Source: an uncultured Oscillospiraceae bacterium
Lineage (GTDB): Bacteria > Bacillota > Clostridia > Oscillospirales > Acutalibacteraceae
Direction: 5' to 3'
Length of the DNA stretch: 53,403 nucleotides
Assembly (NCBI GenBank): GCA_900549825.1
Contig: URQB01000015.1
Coordinates: 1-53,403, forward strand
Notes under the pieces: generated by a model
The model's database searches: none
The model's input: the letters and a program-made list of their open reading frames with translations, nothing else
What the model was told of the DNA's origin: nothing
In this document: positions 1 to 8,585 of the stretch, one piece after another
How the letters are laid out: each line of letters begins with the position of its first letter
Position numbering within the stretch: position 1 is the first letter of the stretch
Program-made: the position numbers and the translations under genes

Positions 1-2008
1 CACACGCCTGGAAAAACCCAACATCGACACCGGCATGGGCCTGGAGCGCCTGGCCGCCGTGTGCCAGGGCGTCCCCTCCCTGTTCGATGTGGACACCGTG
101 ATGAACATCACTGCAAAAGTCACTGAGATCACCGGGGCCAGCTACGGCCAGAGCCATGCCACCGACGTCTCCCTCCGGGTCATCACCGACCACATCCGCT
201 CCGCCACCTTTATGATCTGCGACGGAGTCCTCCCCTCCAACGAGGGTCGGGGCTACGTCCTGCGCCGCCTGCTCCGCCGGGCCGCCCGCCATGGCAAGCT
301 GCTGGGGGTCAACGAGCCCTTCCTGTACAAGGTGTGTGACACCGTCGTCCACGAGAACGAGGGCCACTACCCCGAGCTGCGGGAGCGCCAGGACTATATC
401 ACCAAGGTCATCCGGGTGGAGGAGGAGAACTTCGCCAAGACCATCGACGGCGGTCTGAAGATCTTCCACGATATGCTGGAGGAGCACAAGTCCAAAGGGG
501 AAAAGACCTTCTCCGGTGCGGACGCCTTCAAGCTGTACGACACTTACGGCTTCCCCATGGACCTGACCCTGGAGATGGTGGAGGAACAGGGCATGGCGCT
601 GGACGAGGCTGAGTTCCACAAGCAGATGGACGAGCAGCGCCAGCGGGCCCGGAAGGCCCGTGAGGCCCTGGGCGATCTGGGCTGGGCCGGCGTGGAGTTC
701 GGTAAGGAGGTCCCCGAGACCCAGTTTATGGGCTATGACACGCTGACCGTCTCCGACGCCAAGGTCGTGGCCATCGTGGTGGAAAATGAGCAGGCCGAGG
801 AGCTGATGCCCGGCGTGGAGGCCATCGTCGTGCTGGACAAGACCCCCTTCTATGCCGAGATGGGCGGCCAGACCGCCGACCACGGCACGCTGTGCATGGG
901 CGGCGTAACCTTCCAGGTCACTGACGTGCAGAAGAACAAGGGCGGCAAGTATATGCACTCCGGCAAGCTGGCCGGAGGCGTGCTCAAGCTGGGAGACACC
1001 GTCCAGGCTCAGGTGGACGCCGACCGCCGTCAGGCCATCATGCGTGCCCACTCCGCCACCCACCTGCTGGACGCCGCCCTGCGCAAGGTCCTGGGCGACC
1101 ATGTCCACCAGGCCGGCTCCCTGGTGGAGCCCGACCGGCTCCGCTTCGACTTCACCCACTTCTCCGCCCTGACCGCTGAGGAGCTCTCCCAGGTCAGCGC
1201 CATGGTCAATGAGGCTGTCCTGTCCGGCTATGACGTGGTCACCGAGGAGATGCCCATTGAGCAGGCCAAGCAGCGGGGCGCCATCGCCCTGTTCGGCGAG
1301 AAGTACGGAGACACGGTCCGGGTGGTGGACATGGGTAAGGGCTACTCTGTGGAGTTCTGCGGCGGCACCCACTTGGACAACACCGCCAAGGTGGGCGTGT
1401 TCCACATCAGCAGCGAGTTCTCCGTAGCCTCTGGCGTGCGCCGCATCGAGGCGACCACCGGCCGGGCCTCTCTGGCTGTGATGAACCGGAATCAGGAGAT
1501 GCTGTTCCAGGCCGCCGCCGTCTTGAAGGCCAAGCCCGGCGAGCTGCGGGAGAAGGCGGAGCAGGTCATGTCCGAAATGAAGAACCTGAACCACACTCTG
1601 GAGAAATTCCGGGCCCGCGAGGCCGCCAACGAAGCTGAGCGCTTCCTCTTTGCCGCCCATGAGGTGGGCGGTCTGAAGGTGCTCACCGCCACCGTTCCTG
1701 ACGCCGACGCCGGGAAACTGCGCAAGATGGGCGACCTGCTCCGGGATAAGGAGCCCAGCGTGGTGGGCGTGCTGGCCGCCGTCAGCGGGGATAAGATTAC
1801 CTTCCTGGCCGTCTGCGGCAAGGAGGCCGTCAAGGCCGGCGTAAAGGCGGGGGACATCGTCAAGCAGGTGTCCGCCATCGCCGGCGGCTCCGGCGGCGGC
1901 AAGCCGGATGCGGCCATGGCGGGCGGCAAGGACGCAGCCAAAACGGATGAAGCATTGGAGGCTGCCTTTGCTGCACTTTCCGATATGATAAAAGCAGACG
2001 GCAGATAA
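1..2008 (+). CDS. alaS: Alanine--tRNA ligase, 5'-truncated by the window edge
   Basis: Charges tRNA-Ala with alanine in the cytoplasm. The frame is open from base 2 (T-R-L-E-K-P-N-I-D-T-G-M-G-L-E-R), a conserved part of the class II catalytic domain, so about 200 N-terminal residues lie outside the window. Visible domains in order: end of the catalytic core, tRNA-recognition region (YVLRRLLRRAARHG), the editing domain with its zinc-type HSATHLL and CGGTHL motifs, and the C-Ala oligomerisation domain ending in a Gly-rich GGSGGGKPD stretch. Codon choice is odd for this window: Ala is nearly always GCC and third positions are mostly C or G, whereas the genes downstream mix GCG and GCC freely. 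The last 30 codons look native again. The identity is certain. A foreign origin of the segment is inference. Confidence 0.97.
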   Translation, partial: TRLEKPNIDTGMGLERLAAVCQGVPSLFDVDTVMNITAKVTEITGASYGQSHATDVSLRVITDHIRSATFMICDGVLPSNEGRGYVLRRLLRRAARHGKLLGVNEPFLYKVCDTVVHENEGHYPELRERQDYITKVIRVEEENFAKTIDGGLKIFHDMLEEHKSKGEKTFSGADAFKLYDTYGFPMDLTLEMVEEQGMALDEAEFHKQMDEQRQRARKAREALGDLGWAGVEFGKEVPETQFMGYDTLTVSDAKVVAIVVENEQAEELMPGVEAIVVLDKTPFYAEMGGQTADHGTLCMGGVTFQVTDVQKNKGGKYMHSGKLAGGVLKLGDTVQAQVDADRRQAIMRAHSATHLLDAALRKVLGDHVHQAGSLVEPDRLRFDFTHFSALTAEELSQVSAMVNEAVLSGYDVVTEEMPIEQAKQRGAIALFGEKYGDTVRVVDMGKGYSVEFCGGTHLDNTAKVGVFHISSEFSVASGVRRIEATTGRASLAVMNRNQEMLFQAAAVLKAKPGELREKAEQVMSEMKNLNHTLEKFRAREAANEAERFLFAAHEVGGLKVLTATVPDADAGKLRKMGDLLRDKEPSVVGVLAAVSGDKITFLAVCGKEAVKAGVKAGDIVKQVSAIAGGSGGGKPDAAMAGGKDAAKTDEALEAAFAALSDMIKADGR

Positions 2009-2102
2009 CAGAGTTCAGACGTCAGACGTTGTCCCTCGGCGGCCTGTGTCTGATATCTGCGGTCCGGCATCTGCAATCTGATAGATGAAGGGATGGACTT
2101 TT

Positions 2103-2441
2103 ATGGACTGTATTTTTTGTAAAATTCTCCGCGGCGAAATCCCGTCGAAAAAAGTTTACGAGGACGACACGGTCTGCGCATTTTACGATGTGGACCCGCA
2201 GGCGCCCGTCCATGTGCTGATTATCCCGAAGGAGCACATTCCCTCTGCGGCGGCAATCACGCCGGAAAACAGCGCGGTGGTTGCGCATATCTTTGAGGTG
2301 ATCGCGAAGCTCTCCAAAGAGCTGGGGCTCACAGAGGGCTTCCGCGTGGTTAACAACTGCGGCGATATCGCGGGGCAGACGGTCAAGCACCTGCATTTTC
2401 ACCTGATGGGCGGGCGGGAGTTCACCTGGCCCGCGGGCTGA
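2103..2441 (+). CDS. hinT: HIT-family nucleotide hydrolase/transferase (HinT-like)
   Basis: A histidine-triad protein of 112 residues, the usual length. HinT-type proteins hydrolyse nucleoside phosphoramidates such as AMP-lysine. The N-terminal D-C-I-F-C-K-I and the C-terminal KHLHFHLMGG triad (H-x-H-x-H) are intact, as is HVLIIPKEHI in the middle. An in-frame ATG exists at 2085, but the ATG at 2103 is preferred because AAGGGATGG lies just upstream and family members begin at M-D-C-I-F-C. It is followed after about 40 bp by a phosphoribosyltransferase on the same strand, and may share a transcript with it. The exact substrate cannot be read from sequence. Confidence 0.93.
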   Translation: MDCIFCKILRGEIPSKKVYEDDTVCAFYDVDPQAPVHVLIIPKEHIPSAAAITPENSAVVAHIFEVIAKLSKELGLTEGFRVVNNCGDIAGQTVKHLHFHLMGGREFTWPAG

Positions 2442-2483
2442 TCCAATTTGTGCCGGAATACCGGTGAGAAGGAGAAGATAACA

Positions 2484-3023
2484 ATGGCTGAAACCTACCG
2501 TATGAAGATTGCGGGATTGGAGCGGGAGCTTCCCCTCTGCCCGGTGAACGACAAGCTGGAGATCGCCGCCTTTATCATTTTTGGCGACGTGGAGATGACA
2601 ATTGCCGCCTGTGCGGAGCTGCTCAAAAAGTGCCCGGTATTTGATTATATCCTCACGCCGGAGGCAAAGGGGATTCCGCTGGCCTATGAACTGGCGCGCC
2701 AGAGCGGCAAGCCCTATATCATCGCACGCAAGGGCGCGAAGCTCTATATGAAAAATCCAGTTTCCGTGCATGTGCGCTCCATTACGACGGATTCCATGCA
2801 GACGCTGTTCCTCGATGAATCGGAGGGCGAGCGCATGCGCGGCAAACGCGTGCTGATTCTTGACGACGTGATCAGCACGGGCGAATCCCTCTCTGCCGTG
2901 GAGGCACTGCTCGCTAAATTCGACGCGCAGATTGTGGGCAAGGCGGCCGTCCTCGCGGAGGGCGACGCGGCCAAGCGGGATGATATTCTCTTTCTGGAGG
3001 AATTGCCGCTCTTTTTCAAATAA
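2484..3023 (+). CDS. Purine-type phosphoribosyltransferase (adenine/xanthine PRTase-like)
   Basis: A type I phosphoribosyltransferase of 179 residues that joins a base to PRPP in purine salvage. The PRPP-binding loop VLILDDVISTGES is near residue 128, and LTPEAKGIPLAYELAR plus YIIARKGAKLYM match the adenine PRTase family pattern. The start at 2484 is chosen over an in-frame ATG at 2448 because GAAGGAGAAG lies 8-10 bases upstream. It lies between the HIT gene and comEC with a short gap. Adenine PRTase is the best guess, but xanthine PRTase or a transcription-regulating relative is possible because the base-specificity residues were not compared. Confidence 0.85.
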   Translation: MAETYRMKIAGLERELPLCPVNDKLEIAAFIIFGDVEMTIAACAELLKKCPVFDYILTPEAKGIPLAYELARQSGKPYIIARKGAKLYMKNPVSVHVRSITTDSMQTLFLDESEGERMRGKRVLILDDVISTGESLSAVEALLAKFDAQIVGKAAVLAEGDAAKRDDILFLEELPLFFK

Positions 3024-3066
3024 ACAATAAACATTTTGTTTGAATCCGGACAGGAGCTGATGGCGG

Positions 3067-5274
3067 ATGAGACGGCCAATGGCCTGGATTGGCCTGTCGT
3101 TTTTCGGTGCGCTGATCCTCTTCTGCATCTACGGCCTGCGGGCCGCGATTGCGGGAGGGCTTGTATCATCCTGCCTTTTGCTCCTGTTTCTCTGTATTCC
3201 ACAGGCACGGGGCGAACGGCTGTATCAGGCGGTATGCCTATCCCTGCTGGCGGCGAGCCTGCTATTCGGCGCGCAGACGAAGCTCGTGCTGGAGCCGGTA
3301 TTATCCTTCGCGGGCAAAACGCTTCCAATCAAGGCGCAGGTCATCTCCCTGACGGAAAAGCGGTACGACCGTTATTACACGATCCTGCTTGTCACCCAGG
3401 CAGGTGAGGAGAAGGTGCATTTCAAGCTGCGCTATTCCGGCAAAACACCGCTCCCCGCCGAGCCCTACGACACGGTGGAGGCAACTGTCAAAATCCAGGA
3501 GCTGGGCGAGAACGACGTTTCCCGACGCTCCTACCGTGCAAAAGGAGTTTATCTGCGTGCAAGCTCTTATGAGCCGGTTGCCGTTACGCCGCGGGAAAGA
3601 GCATCTCTGGCCTGCCGCCTGCTGGAGCTGCGCAAAGGGCTGCTTGCATCCTTGAACCGGTATCTGCCGGGCGAAGAGGGCAAGCTGCTGGGCGGAATGC
3701 TTCTGGGGGAAACTGCTTCTATCTCAGTGGAGACGATCAGGGCTTTTCGCTCCTGCGGCGTTTCGCATCTGCTGGCGGTGTCCGGCCTGCACACGTCGCT
3801 GTGGACGATGTTTCTGTTCGGCCTGCTCCAACGGCTGAAACTGAGCCGCCGTTCGTCTGCTGCCTGCTCGATGGGGTTTGTCCTGTTCTTTATGGGGCTG
3901 ACCGGATTTTCTCCATCCGTCACGCGCGCGGGGATCATGATGCTTTTATATCTGGGCGGCTTTTTGCTGCACCGGGAGCCGGATTCGCTCAACTCGCTCG
4001 GCTTTGCGGCGCTGGTTATCTTATTTGCAAATCCCTTCGCCGCGGCGGATCTCGGGATGCTGCTTTCCTTCAGCGCCACCGCTGGAATTCTGCTTTTGCA
4101 CAAGCCGATCGCACGGGTGCTCGAACGCCCGGCGGATCAATACATCCGCATCAAGCCCCTGTGCAAAGCCTGCAAGGGGGTGGCGCAGCTGCTGGCGGTT
4201 ACGCTTGCCGCCATTGTGTTTACCCTGCCGGTGAGCATTCTGGCGCTCGGGCAGATTTCCCTGATTGCGCCGCTTGCCAATCTGCTTTTTGTCAATGCGG
4301 GCGGGCTGGCGATGCTCTGCGCGGGCCTGTGCGCGATGCTTTCGCACGCATGGATTTTTTCCTTCCTTGCCTACCCGTTTGCGCTGGTCGGCGGCCTGCT
4401 TTCCAAATATCTGCTGGGAGGGACGGCCCTGCTTTCAAAGCTTCCGTTTGCAAGCGCCTCTCTGGAGCCGGGGTTCCCGGCCGTGTGGCTCGCGGGTACG
4501 GCGGTTTTGCTTGTGATTGTATTGCTCTACCGGAACCGGCCGAAAAGCCTATTTCGGCTGGCGGCCGTCTGCTCCGCTTTTGCGCTTCTGGCAGGGGCTT
4601 TCTCTGATACGCTGATAGATCGCAATCTCACGGCAGTCACCGTGGCGGACGTAGGCAACGGCACGGCCATCGTGCTGACCCGCGGGCGCAGAGCTGCCGT
4701 GATTGGGTGCGGCGGCGATTACGATGCCGCGGCGCGGGTGAGTGCAGTTTTACAAACGCAGAATATCGGTGAGGTAGATGTGCTGTTTTTGCCGCGCGAT
4801 ACGCAAACGGAAGCTTCCGCTGCCGGGCTGCTGCTGGAGGATTTTCCGGCGCATACGGTGGTCGCGGCTGAAAAGGCAGATAGTCTGCCCGCCGGTACGC
4901 AGGCAACCGTTGCGAAGGAGGGCCGGATTCGGTTTTGGGGCGATGTAACACTGCAATATGTCACACAGGGAGAATTGTCCTGCGCCCTGCTGGAGATTGG
5001 AGAGCAGCGTTTTTTCCTCTCCTTCTGCCCGGGCGGCGATCTTTCCCGGCTGCCGGAGGGGTGGCGCTTCGCCCCTGTGGCCCTCTGCCGCGCGCAGGAG
5101 CCGGAAGGCCTCCGCGCGGGCGTGACGGTTCTCTCCGGGGAGGGAGACCGGGCGCTGGACGCTGCGCGGTCGCTGAGTCAGAATGGACGGCAGGCCTTTG
5201 CCACGGGCGGAAAAGGTGCGCTGCGCATCCGGACGGATGGGGCAGAAATGCTGGATATCAAGCGGCTTTCCTGA
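3067..5274 (+). CDS. comEC: ComEC/Rec2 DNA-uptake channel protein, beta-lactamase domain degenerate
   Basis: The inner-membrane channel for single-stranded DNA during natural transformation. The 735 residues show an N-terminal hydrophobic segment and OB-like region, then the Competence domain (LLGGMLLGET, CGVSHLLAVSGLH) with many membrane helices to about residue 510, and a C-terminal metallo-beta-lactamase-like region. That last region starts normally with a VADVGNGTAIVL strand, but where the family has H-x-H-x-D-H this protein reads LFLPRDTQTEA, so the metal ligands appear lost. RBS AGGAG at 3052 supports the start at 3067. comF and recD2 occur elsewhere in the window. holA follows 42 bp downstream, a common clostridial arrangement. 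Confidence 0.92.
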   Translation: MRRPMAWIGLSFFGALILFCIYGLRAAIAGGLVSSCLLLLFLCIPQARGERLYQAVCLSLLAASLLFGAQTKLVLEPVLSFAGKTLPIKAQVISLTEKRYDRYYTILLVTQAGEEKVHFKLRYSGKTPLPAEPYDTVEATVKIQELGENDVSRRSYRAKGVYLRASSYEPVAVTPRERASLACRLLELRKGLLASLNRYLPGEEGKLLGGMLLGETASISVETIRAFRSCGVSHLLAVSGLHTSLWTMFLFGLLQRLKLSRRSSAACSMGFVLFFMGLTGFSPSVTRAGIMMLLYLGGFLLHREPDSLNSLGFAALVILFANPFAAADLGMLLSFSATAGILLLHKPIARVLERPADQYIRIKPLCKACKGVAQLLAVTLAAIVFTLPVSILALGQISLIAPLANLLFVNAGGLAMLCAGLCAMLSHAWIFSFLAYPFALVGGLLSKYLLGGTALLSKLPFASASLEPGFPAVWLAGTAVLLVIVLLYRNRPKSLFRLAAVCSAFALLAGAFSDTLIDRNLTAVTVADVGNGTAIVLTRGRRAAVIGCGGDYDAAARVSAVLQTQNIGEVDVLFLPRDTQTEASAAGLLLEDFPAHTVVAAEKADSLPAGTQATVAKEGRIRFWGDVTLQYVTQGELSCALLEIGEQRFFLSFCPGGDLSRLPEGWRFAPVALCRAQEPEGLRAGVTVLSGEGDRALDAARSLSQNGRQAFATGGKGALRIRTDGAEMLDIKRLS

Positions 5275-5316
5275 ACGGATGGATCGCGGCCGCGAAGAAA
5301 GGAGGAAGATTGGACG

Positions 5317-6363
5317 ATGGCGGAAATTACGGAAAAAGAGCTCAAAAAGCAGATTGCCAACGGTATGTTTTCTCCCGTCTATCTGCTGTATGGGGAAGAG
5401 GCGTATTTAAAGCAGTATTACGCGGGGCTGATCGCGGAAAAATCCGCCCCGAAGGGGTTTGAAACCTTCAATCTGCATAAGCTGGAAGGGAAGGAGACCA
5501 CGTTCGACGAAATTGCCGATGCGGCGGAGCAGCTTCCCATGATGGCGGAGCGCACCTGTGTGCTCGTGCGGGATTTCGACCTGAAGGCGCTCAAAGGCGC
5601 TCAGAGGGAAAAGCTCGAAGCCTTCCTGGCCGATCCGCCGGAGACCTGCTCCGTAGTGTTCTGGATGGATACGATTGAGGTTTCTCCCAAGCAGAGCCGC
5701 GACTGGCAGGGGCTCATCAAGCTGTTTGCAAAAAGCGGCTCCGCCGTAAATCTCGGCCGCCGTACCGCCGCGGATCTTACGCGCCAGCTCTGCGCGAGCG
5801 CGAAAAAGCGTGGCGGCGTTTTATCGCCGGATACAGCCTCCTATCTCGTCTCCTTTTCCGGCAGCGACCTGAATATCCTGGCCAATGAGCTTGATAAGCT
5901 CTGCGCCTATGCGGCAGGTCGGGAGATCACTCGAGAGGATATCGACGCGGTGTGTATCAAAAGCGTGGAGGCCACGGCATTCGATATGGTTAAAGCGCTC
6001 CTGCGCGCGAACTATGCGGATGCATACAGGATGCTGGATACGCTGTTTGCGCAGAAGACGGAACCGATTATGATCGCCGGCGCGCTGATTTCCTCGTATG
6101 TCGATATGTACCGCGCAAAGGCGGCGCTTTCCTCGGGGGAGCGCACGGAGGCCGTGGCGCAGGCGTTCAACTATAAGGGCCGGGAATTCCGGCTGCGCTA
6201 TGCGGCGCAGGATGCCTCCCGCCTGACGCTTGAGCAGCTGCGCGAATGCCTCGATGTTTTAAGCGAGGCGGACGAATCGCTCAAGAGTACTCGGACGGAC
6301 AAACGGCTCGTGCTCGAGGAGGCGATGCTCCGGCTGCAGTGCATTGCAAATCCCCAGGCTTAA
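5317..6363 (+). CDS. holA: DNA polymerase III subunit delta
   Basis: The delta subunit of the clamp loader, which opens the beta sliding clamp for loading on DNA. The length (348 residues) and features fit: N-terminal SPVYLLYGEEAYLKQ, then an AAA-like domain, YLVSFSGSDLNILANELDKL and ITREDIDAV in the lid region, and a C-terminal helical collar (REFRLRYAAQDASRLTLEQL). Like other delta subunits it lacks a functional Walker A motif. GAAAGGAGGAAG precedes the ATG at 5317. It lies directly behind comEC, as in many Firmicutes. The rpsT gene often found next to holA is absent here. Confidence 0.95.
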   Translation: MAEITEKELKKQIANGMFSPVYLLYGEEAYLKQYYAGLIAEKSAPKGFETFNLHKLEGKETTFDEIADAAEQLPMMAERTCVLVRDFDLKALKGAQREKLEAFLADPPETCSVVFWMDTIEVSPKQSRDWQGLIKLFAKSGSAVNLGRRTAADLTRQLCASAKKRGGVLSPDTASYLVSFSGSDLNILANELDKLCAYAAGREITREDIDAVCIKSVEATAFDMVKALLRANYADAYRMLDTLFAQKTEPIMIAGALISSYVDMYRAKAALSSGERTEAVAQAFNYKGREFRLRYAAQDASRLTLEQLRECLDVLSEADESLKSTRTDKRLVLEEAMLRLQCIANPQA

Positions 6364-6390
6364 CTTTGATAAAGGACGGTCCTATCAATC

Positions 6391-6978
6391 ATGATCCGCA
6401 TCAGACAGGCTGTGATCGTGGAGGGAAAGTATGATAAGATCAAACTCTCCGCCCTGCTCGACACAGTGATTATTCAGACCGACGGCTTCGGCATTTTTAA
6501 AAATAAAGAAAAGATGGCGCTCATCCGGCGCCTGGCGCAGACCAGGGGAATCGTCATTCTCACGGACAGCGATTCCGCAGGCTTTAAAATCCGCTCCTAT
6601 ATCGGCGGGTGCCTGCCGCAGGATAAAGTGATCCATGCCTATATCCCGGATATCATCGGCAAGGAGAAGCGCAAAAGCGCGCCCTCGCAGGAGGGAAAGC
6701 TTGGTGTGGAGGGGATTCCCTCCAAAATCCTGATGGAGAGCCTGGAGCGGGCGGGCGTTACCTGTGAGGAAGCGGCGGAGCCCGGGCGGAGGATTACGAA
6801 AAGTGATCTGTACGAGGACGGCCTGAGCGGCCGTCCAAACAGCAAAGCGCTCAAGAAAAAGCTTCTCTCACAGCTCAAGCTGCCGGAGCACCTTTCTTCC
6901 AATGCGCTGGTTCAGATTTTGAATTTGTTTATGACCTACGACGAGTATAAAGAAGCCGTCCGGTCGTGTTGCCAATAG
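6391..6978 (+). CDS. rnmV: Ribonuclease M5-type TOPRIM protein (DUF4093)
   Basis: RNase M5 matures the 5S rRNA precursor in Firmicutes. The 195-residue protein has an N-terminal TOPRIM domain with the glutamate in VIVEGKYDKIKL and the acidic ILTDSDSAGFKIR motif, then HAYIPDIIGKEKRKS and the C-terminal DUF4093 region typical of clostridial M5. It starts 27 bp after holA and ends 21 bp before the metallophosphoesterase gene. The stop is TAG, which matters for interpreting the amber codon in the Rhs gene. The usual neighbour rsmA/ksgA is not present. Confidence 0.9.
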   Translation: MIRIRQAVIVEGKYDKIKLSALLDTVIIQTDGFGIFKNKEKMALIRRLAQTRGIVILTDSDSAGFKIRSYIGGCLPQDKVIHAYIPDIIGKEKRKSAPSQEGKLGVEGIPSKILMESLERAGVTCEEAAEPGRRITKSDLYEDGLSGRPNSKALKKKLLSQLKLPEHLSSNALVQILNLFMTYDEYKEAVRSCCQ

Positions 6979-6999
6979 GATCCGATATGGAGGGACAAG

Positions 7000-8355
7000 A
7001 TGAAGAAAAGATGGATTGCCGGGATCAGCCTGACGCTCGCCGGAATCCTCTGCGCGGGGATGGGCGGCTGCTCGCCGGAACCGACACTGGAGGAGAAAAC
7101 AGTGGATACACAAGTGCTGCGCGTGGGGATCATCAGCGATACCCATCTGGTCAAACAGGGTGGTTCAGACGTCTATGACAATTATCTCAAAGGCGCATTG
7201 GAGCTGCTCAAGCAGAAGGAGCTCCATATGCTCATCCATGCGGGCGACTACACGGACGTGGGGCTGGCGGATGCTTACCAGAATTTTAAGGATATCTATG
7301 AGAGCGTTTATCCCGACGGCAGCAGCCCGATGAAGCTGTTCATCATGGGCAACCACGATTACTGGCTCAGTGATTTCGTCAAGTGCTGGGAGATTCCGTT
7401 TAAGGGTAAGATGCGCCGCAGGATGGAGAAGTATATGGGCGAATCGCCGTGGTCCCACAAGGTGCTTAACGGTTACCATTTTATCGGCCTGAGCCCGGTC
7501 AACGGCAGCCAGAAGGACGACGCCTACGAGGGCAAGCTCGAGTGGGCCGAGGGGGAGATCCAAAAGGCGATTGCTGCCGCGCCCGATAAGCCGGTTTTCG
7601 TGATCACGCACAACAACCCGAAGGATACGGTCTATACCAGCGCCGATTACGGCGATTCCAAGCTGGCGGCGCTGTTTGCCAAATATCCGCAGGTGATCTC
7701 GATCTCCGGGCATACGCATGCGTCGATCCTTGATGAGCGCTCCATTTCCCAAACCGCCTATACCGCGATCAATACGCAGTCCCTCTCCTACACGGATTTC
7801 CAGGAGGGCGCGCTTTTGGAGGAGCCGGGTGATGTGGAGGCCAACCCCATGTGTATGGTCATGGAAATCGAGGACAGCAAGATCACGATCCGCCGCTATG
7901 GCGTGCTTGACGGTCAGGAGGAAAAGGCGCCGTGGGTGATTCCGCTCCCAATCGATGCGTCGCAGTTTTCCTATACCTATGAGGCGCGTGCCCAGCAGCG
8001 CAAAGCGCCTGTCTGGCCGCAGGATGCAAAAGCCGCCTTCAGCAAGGAAGGAGAGCAGCAGGTGCTCATCTTCCCGGCGGCAACGCATGAGGATTTTGTC
8101 CATTCCTACCACGTAATACTGACCGATTCCAACGGAAATGCCGTCTCCTTTGGCGAGGGGGAGGAGAAGAAGGATGAGCTGATTTATATCAGTGATTTTT
8201 ATGCGGGGATCGATAAAATGTCAAAAACAGTGCGCCTCAATCTGGCAGATGCGCTGAAATCAATTCCGAAGGGCAGGTATACCGCGACAATTTACGCACA
8301 GGAATCCTTCGGTAAGAAAAGCCCGCCGATTACCTGCCCGATAACAGTGTCCTGA
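7000..8355 (+). CDS. Secreted lipoprotein metallophosphoesterase
   Basis: A 451-residue calcineurin-like phosphoesterase anchored outside the membrane. The signal sequence ends in a lipobox-like M-G-G-C at residues 23-26. The dimetal site motifs are all present in order: ISDTHL, HAGDYTD, GNHDYW, VITHNN and SGHTHA. A C-terminal domain of about 130 residues, rich in beta strands, follows and may bind substrate or wall. RBS GGAGGGAC precedes the ATG. A strong hairpin lies 16 bp after the stop. The substrate (nucleotide, phosphodiester or wall polymer) cannot be told from sequence. Confidence 0.9.
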   Translation: MKKRWIAGISLTLAGILCAGMGGCSPEPTLEEKTVDTQVLRVGIISDTHLVKQGGSDVYDNYLKGALELLKQKELHMLIHAGDYTDVGLADAYQNFKDIYESVYPDGSSPMKLFIMGNHDYWLSDFVKCWEIPFKGKMRRRMEKYMGESPWSHKVLNGYHFIGLSPVNGSQKDDAYEGKLEWAEGEIQKAIAAAPDKPVFVITHNNPKDTVYTSADYGDSKLAALFAKYPQVISISGHTHASILDERSISQTAYTAINTQSLSYTDFQEGALLEEPGDVEANPMCMVMEIEDSKITIRRYGVLDGQEEKAPWVIPLPIDASQFSYTYEARAQQRKAPVWPQDAKAAFSKEGEQQVLIFPAATHEDFVHSYHVILTDSNGNAVSFGEGEEKKDELIYISDFYAGIDKMSKTVRLNLADALKSIPKGRYTATIYAQESFGKKSPPITCPITVS

Positions 8356-8370
8356 GCCTATTCTTTCTCG

Positions 8371-8410
8371 CTGCAACAGCCGCGAAGCACTGGCTTCGCG
8401 GCTGTTGCAG
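8371..8410 (+). terminator. Strong hairpin after the phosphoesterase gene
   Basis: Perfect inverted repeat: 8371-8388 pairs with 8393-8410 (18 bp) around a 4-base loop. The T tract after it is weak (TTGTATG), so termination is likely but not typical. Confidence 0.7.
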
Positions 8411-8456
8411 TTGTATGAATCAGGCATATTTTGTCGTTTTAATGAACTTTTTGCTC

Positions 8457-8485
8457 TTGCATGATTATTCCGGCTGTGATATCCT
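8457..8485 (+). promoter_or_regulatory. Weak candidate promoter for glycerate kinase
   Basis: TTGCAT at 8457-8462 and TATCCT at 8480-8485, 17 bp apart, about 95 bp before the ATG of the kinase gene. The match is modest. It is listed because the gene needs its own promoter after the upstream hairpin. Confidence 0.35.
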
Positions 8486-8585
8486 GATGGTAGCAAATGG
8501 GTAACCAGGATTGCTGCAGGAGAAGAAGCGCCTAAAATAAATTTTTACCTTTGCCTGTATGAACCCATGAGAGGATGACGATGAT

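Noticed and set aside
2005..2090. CAGACG/CTGATA-like short repeats after alaS
   Set aside because: Too short and imperfect to call an element or CRISPR-like repeat.
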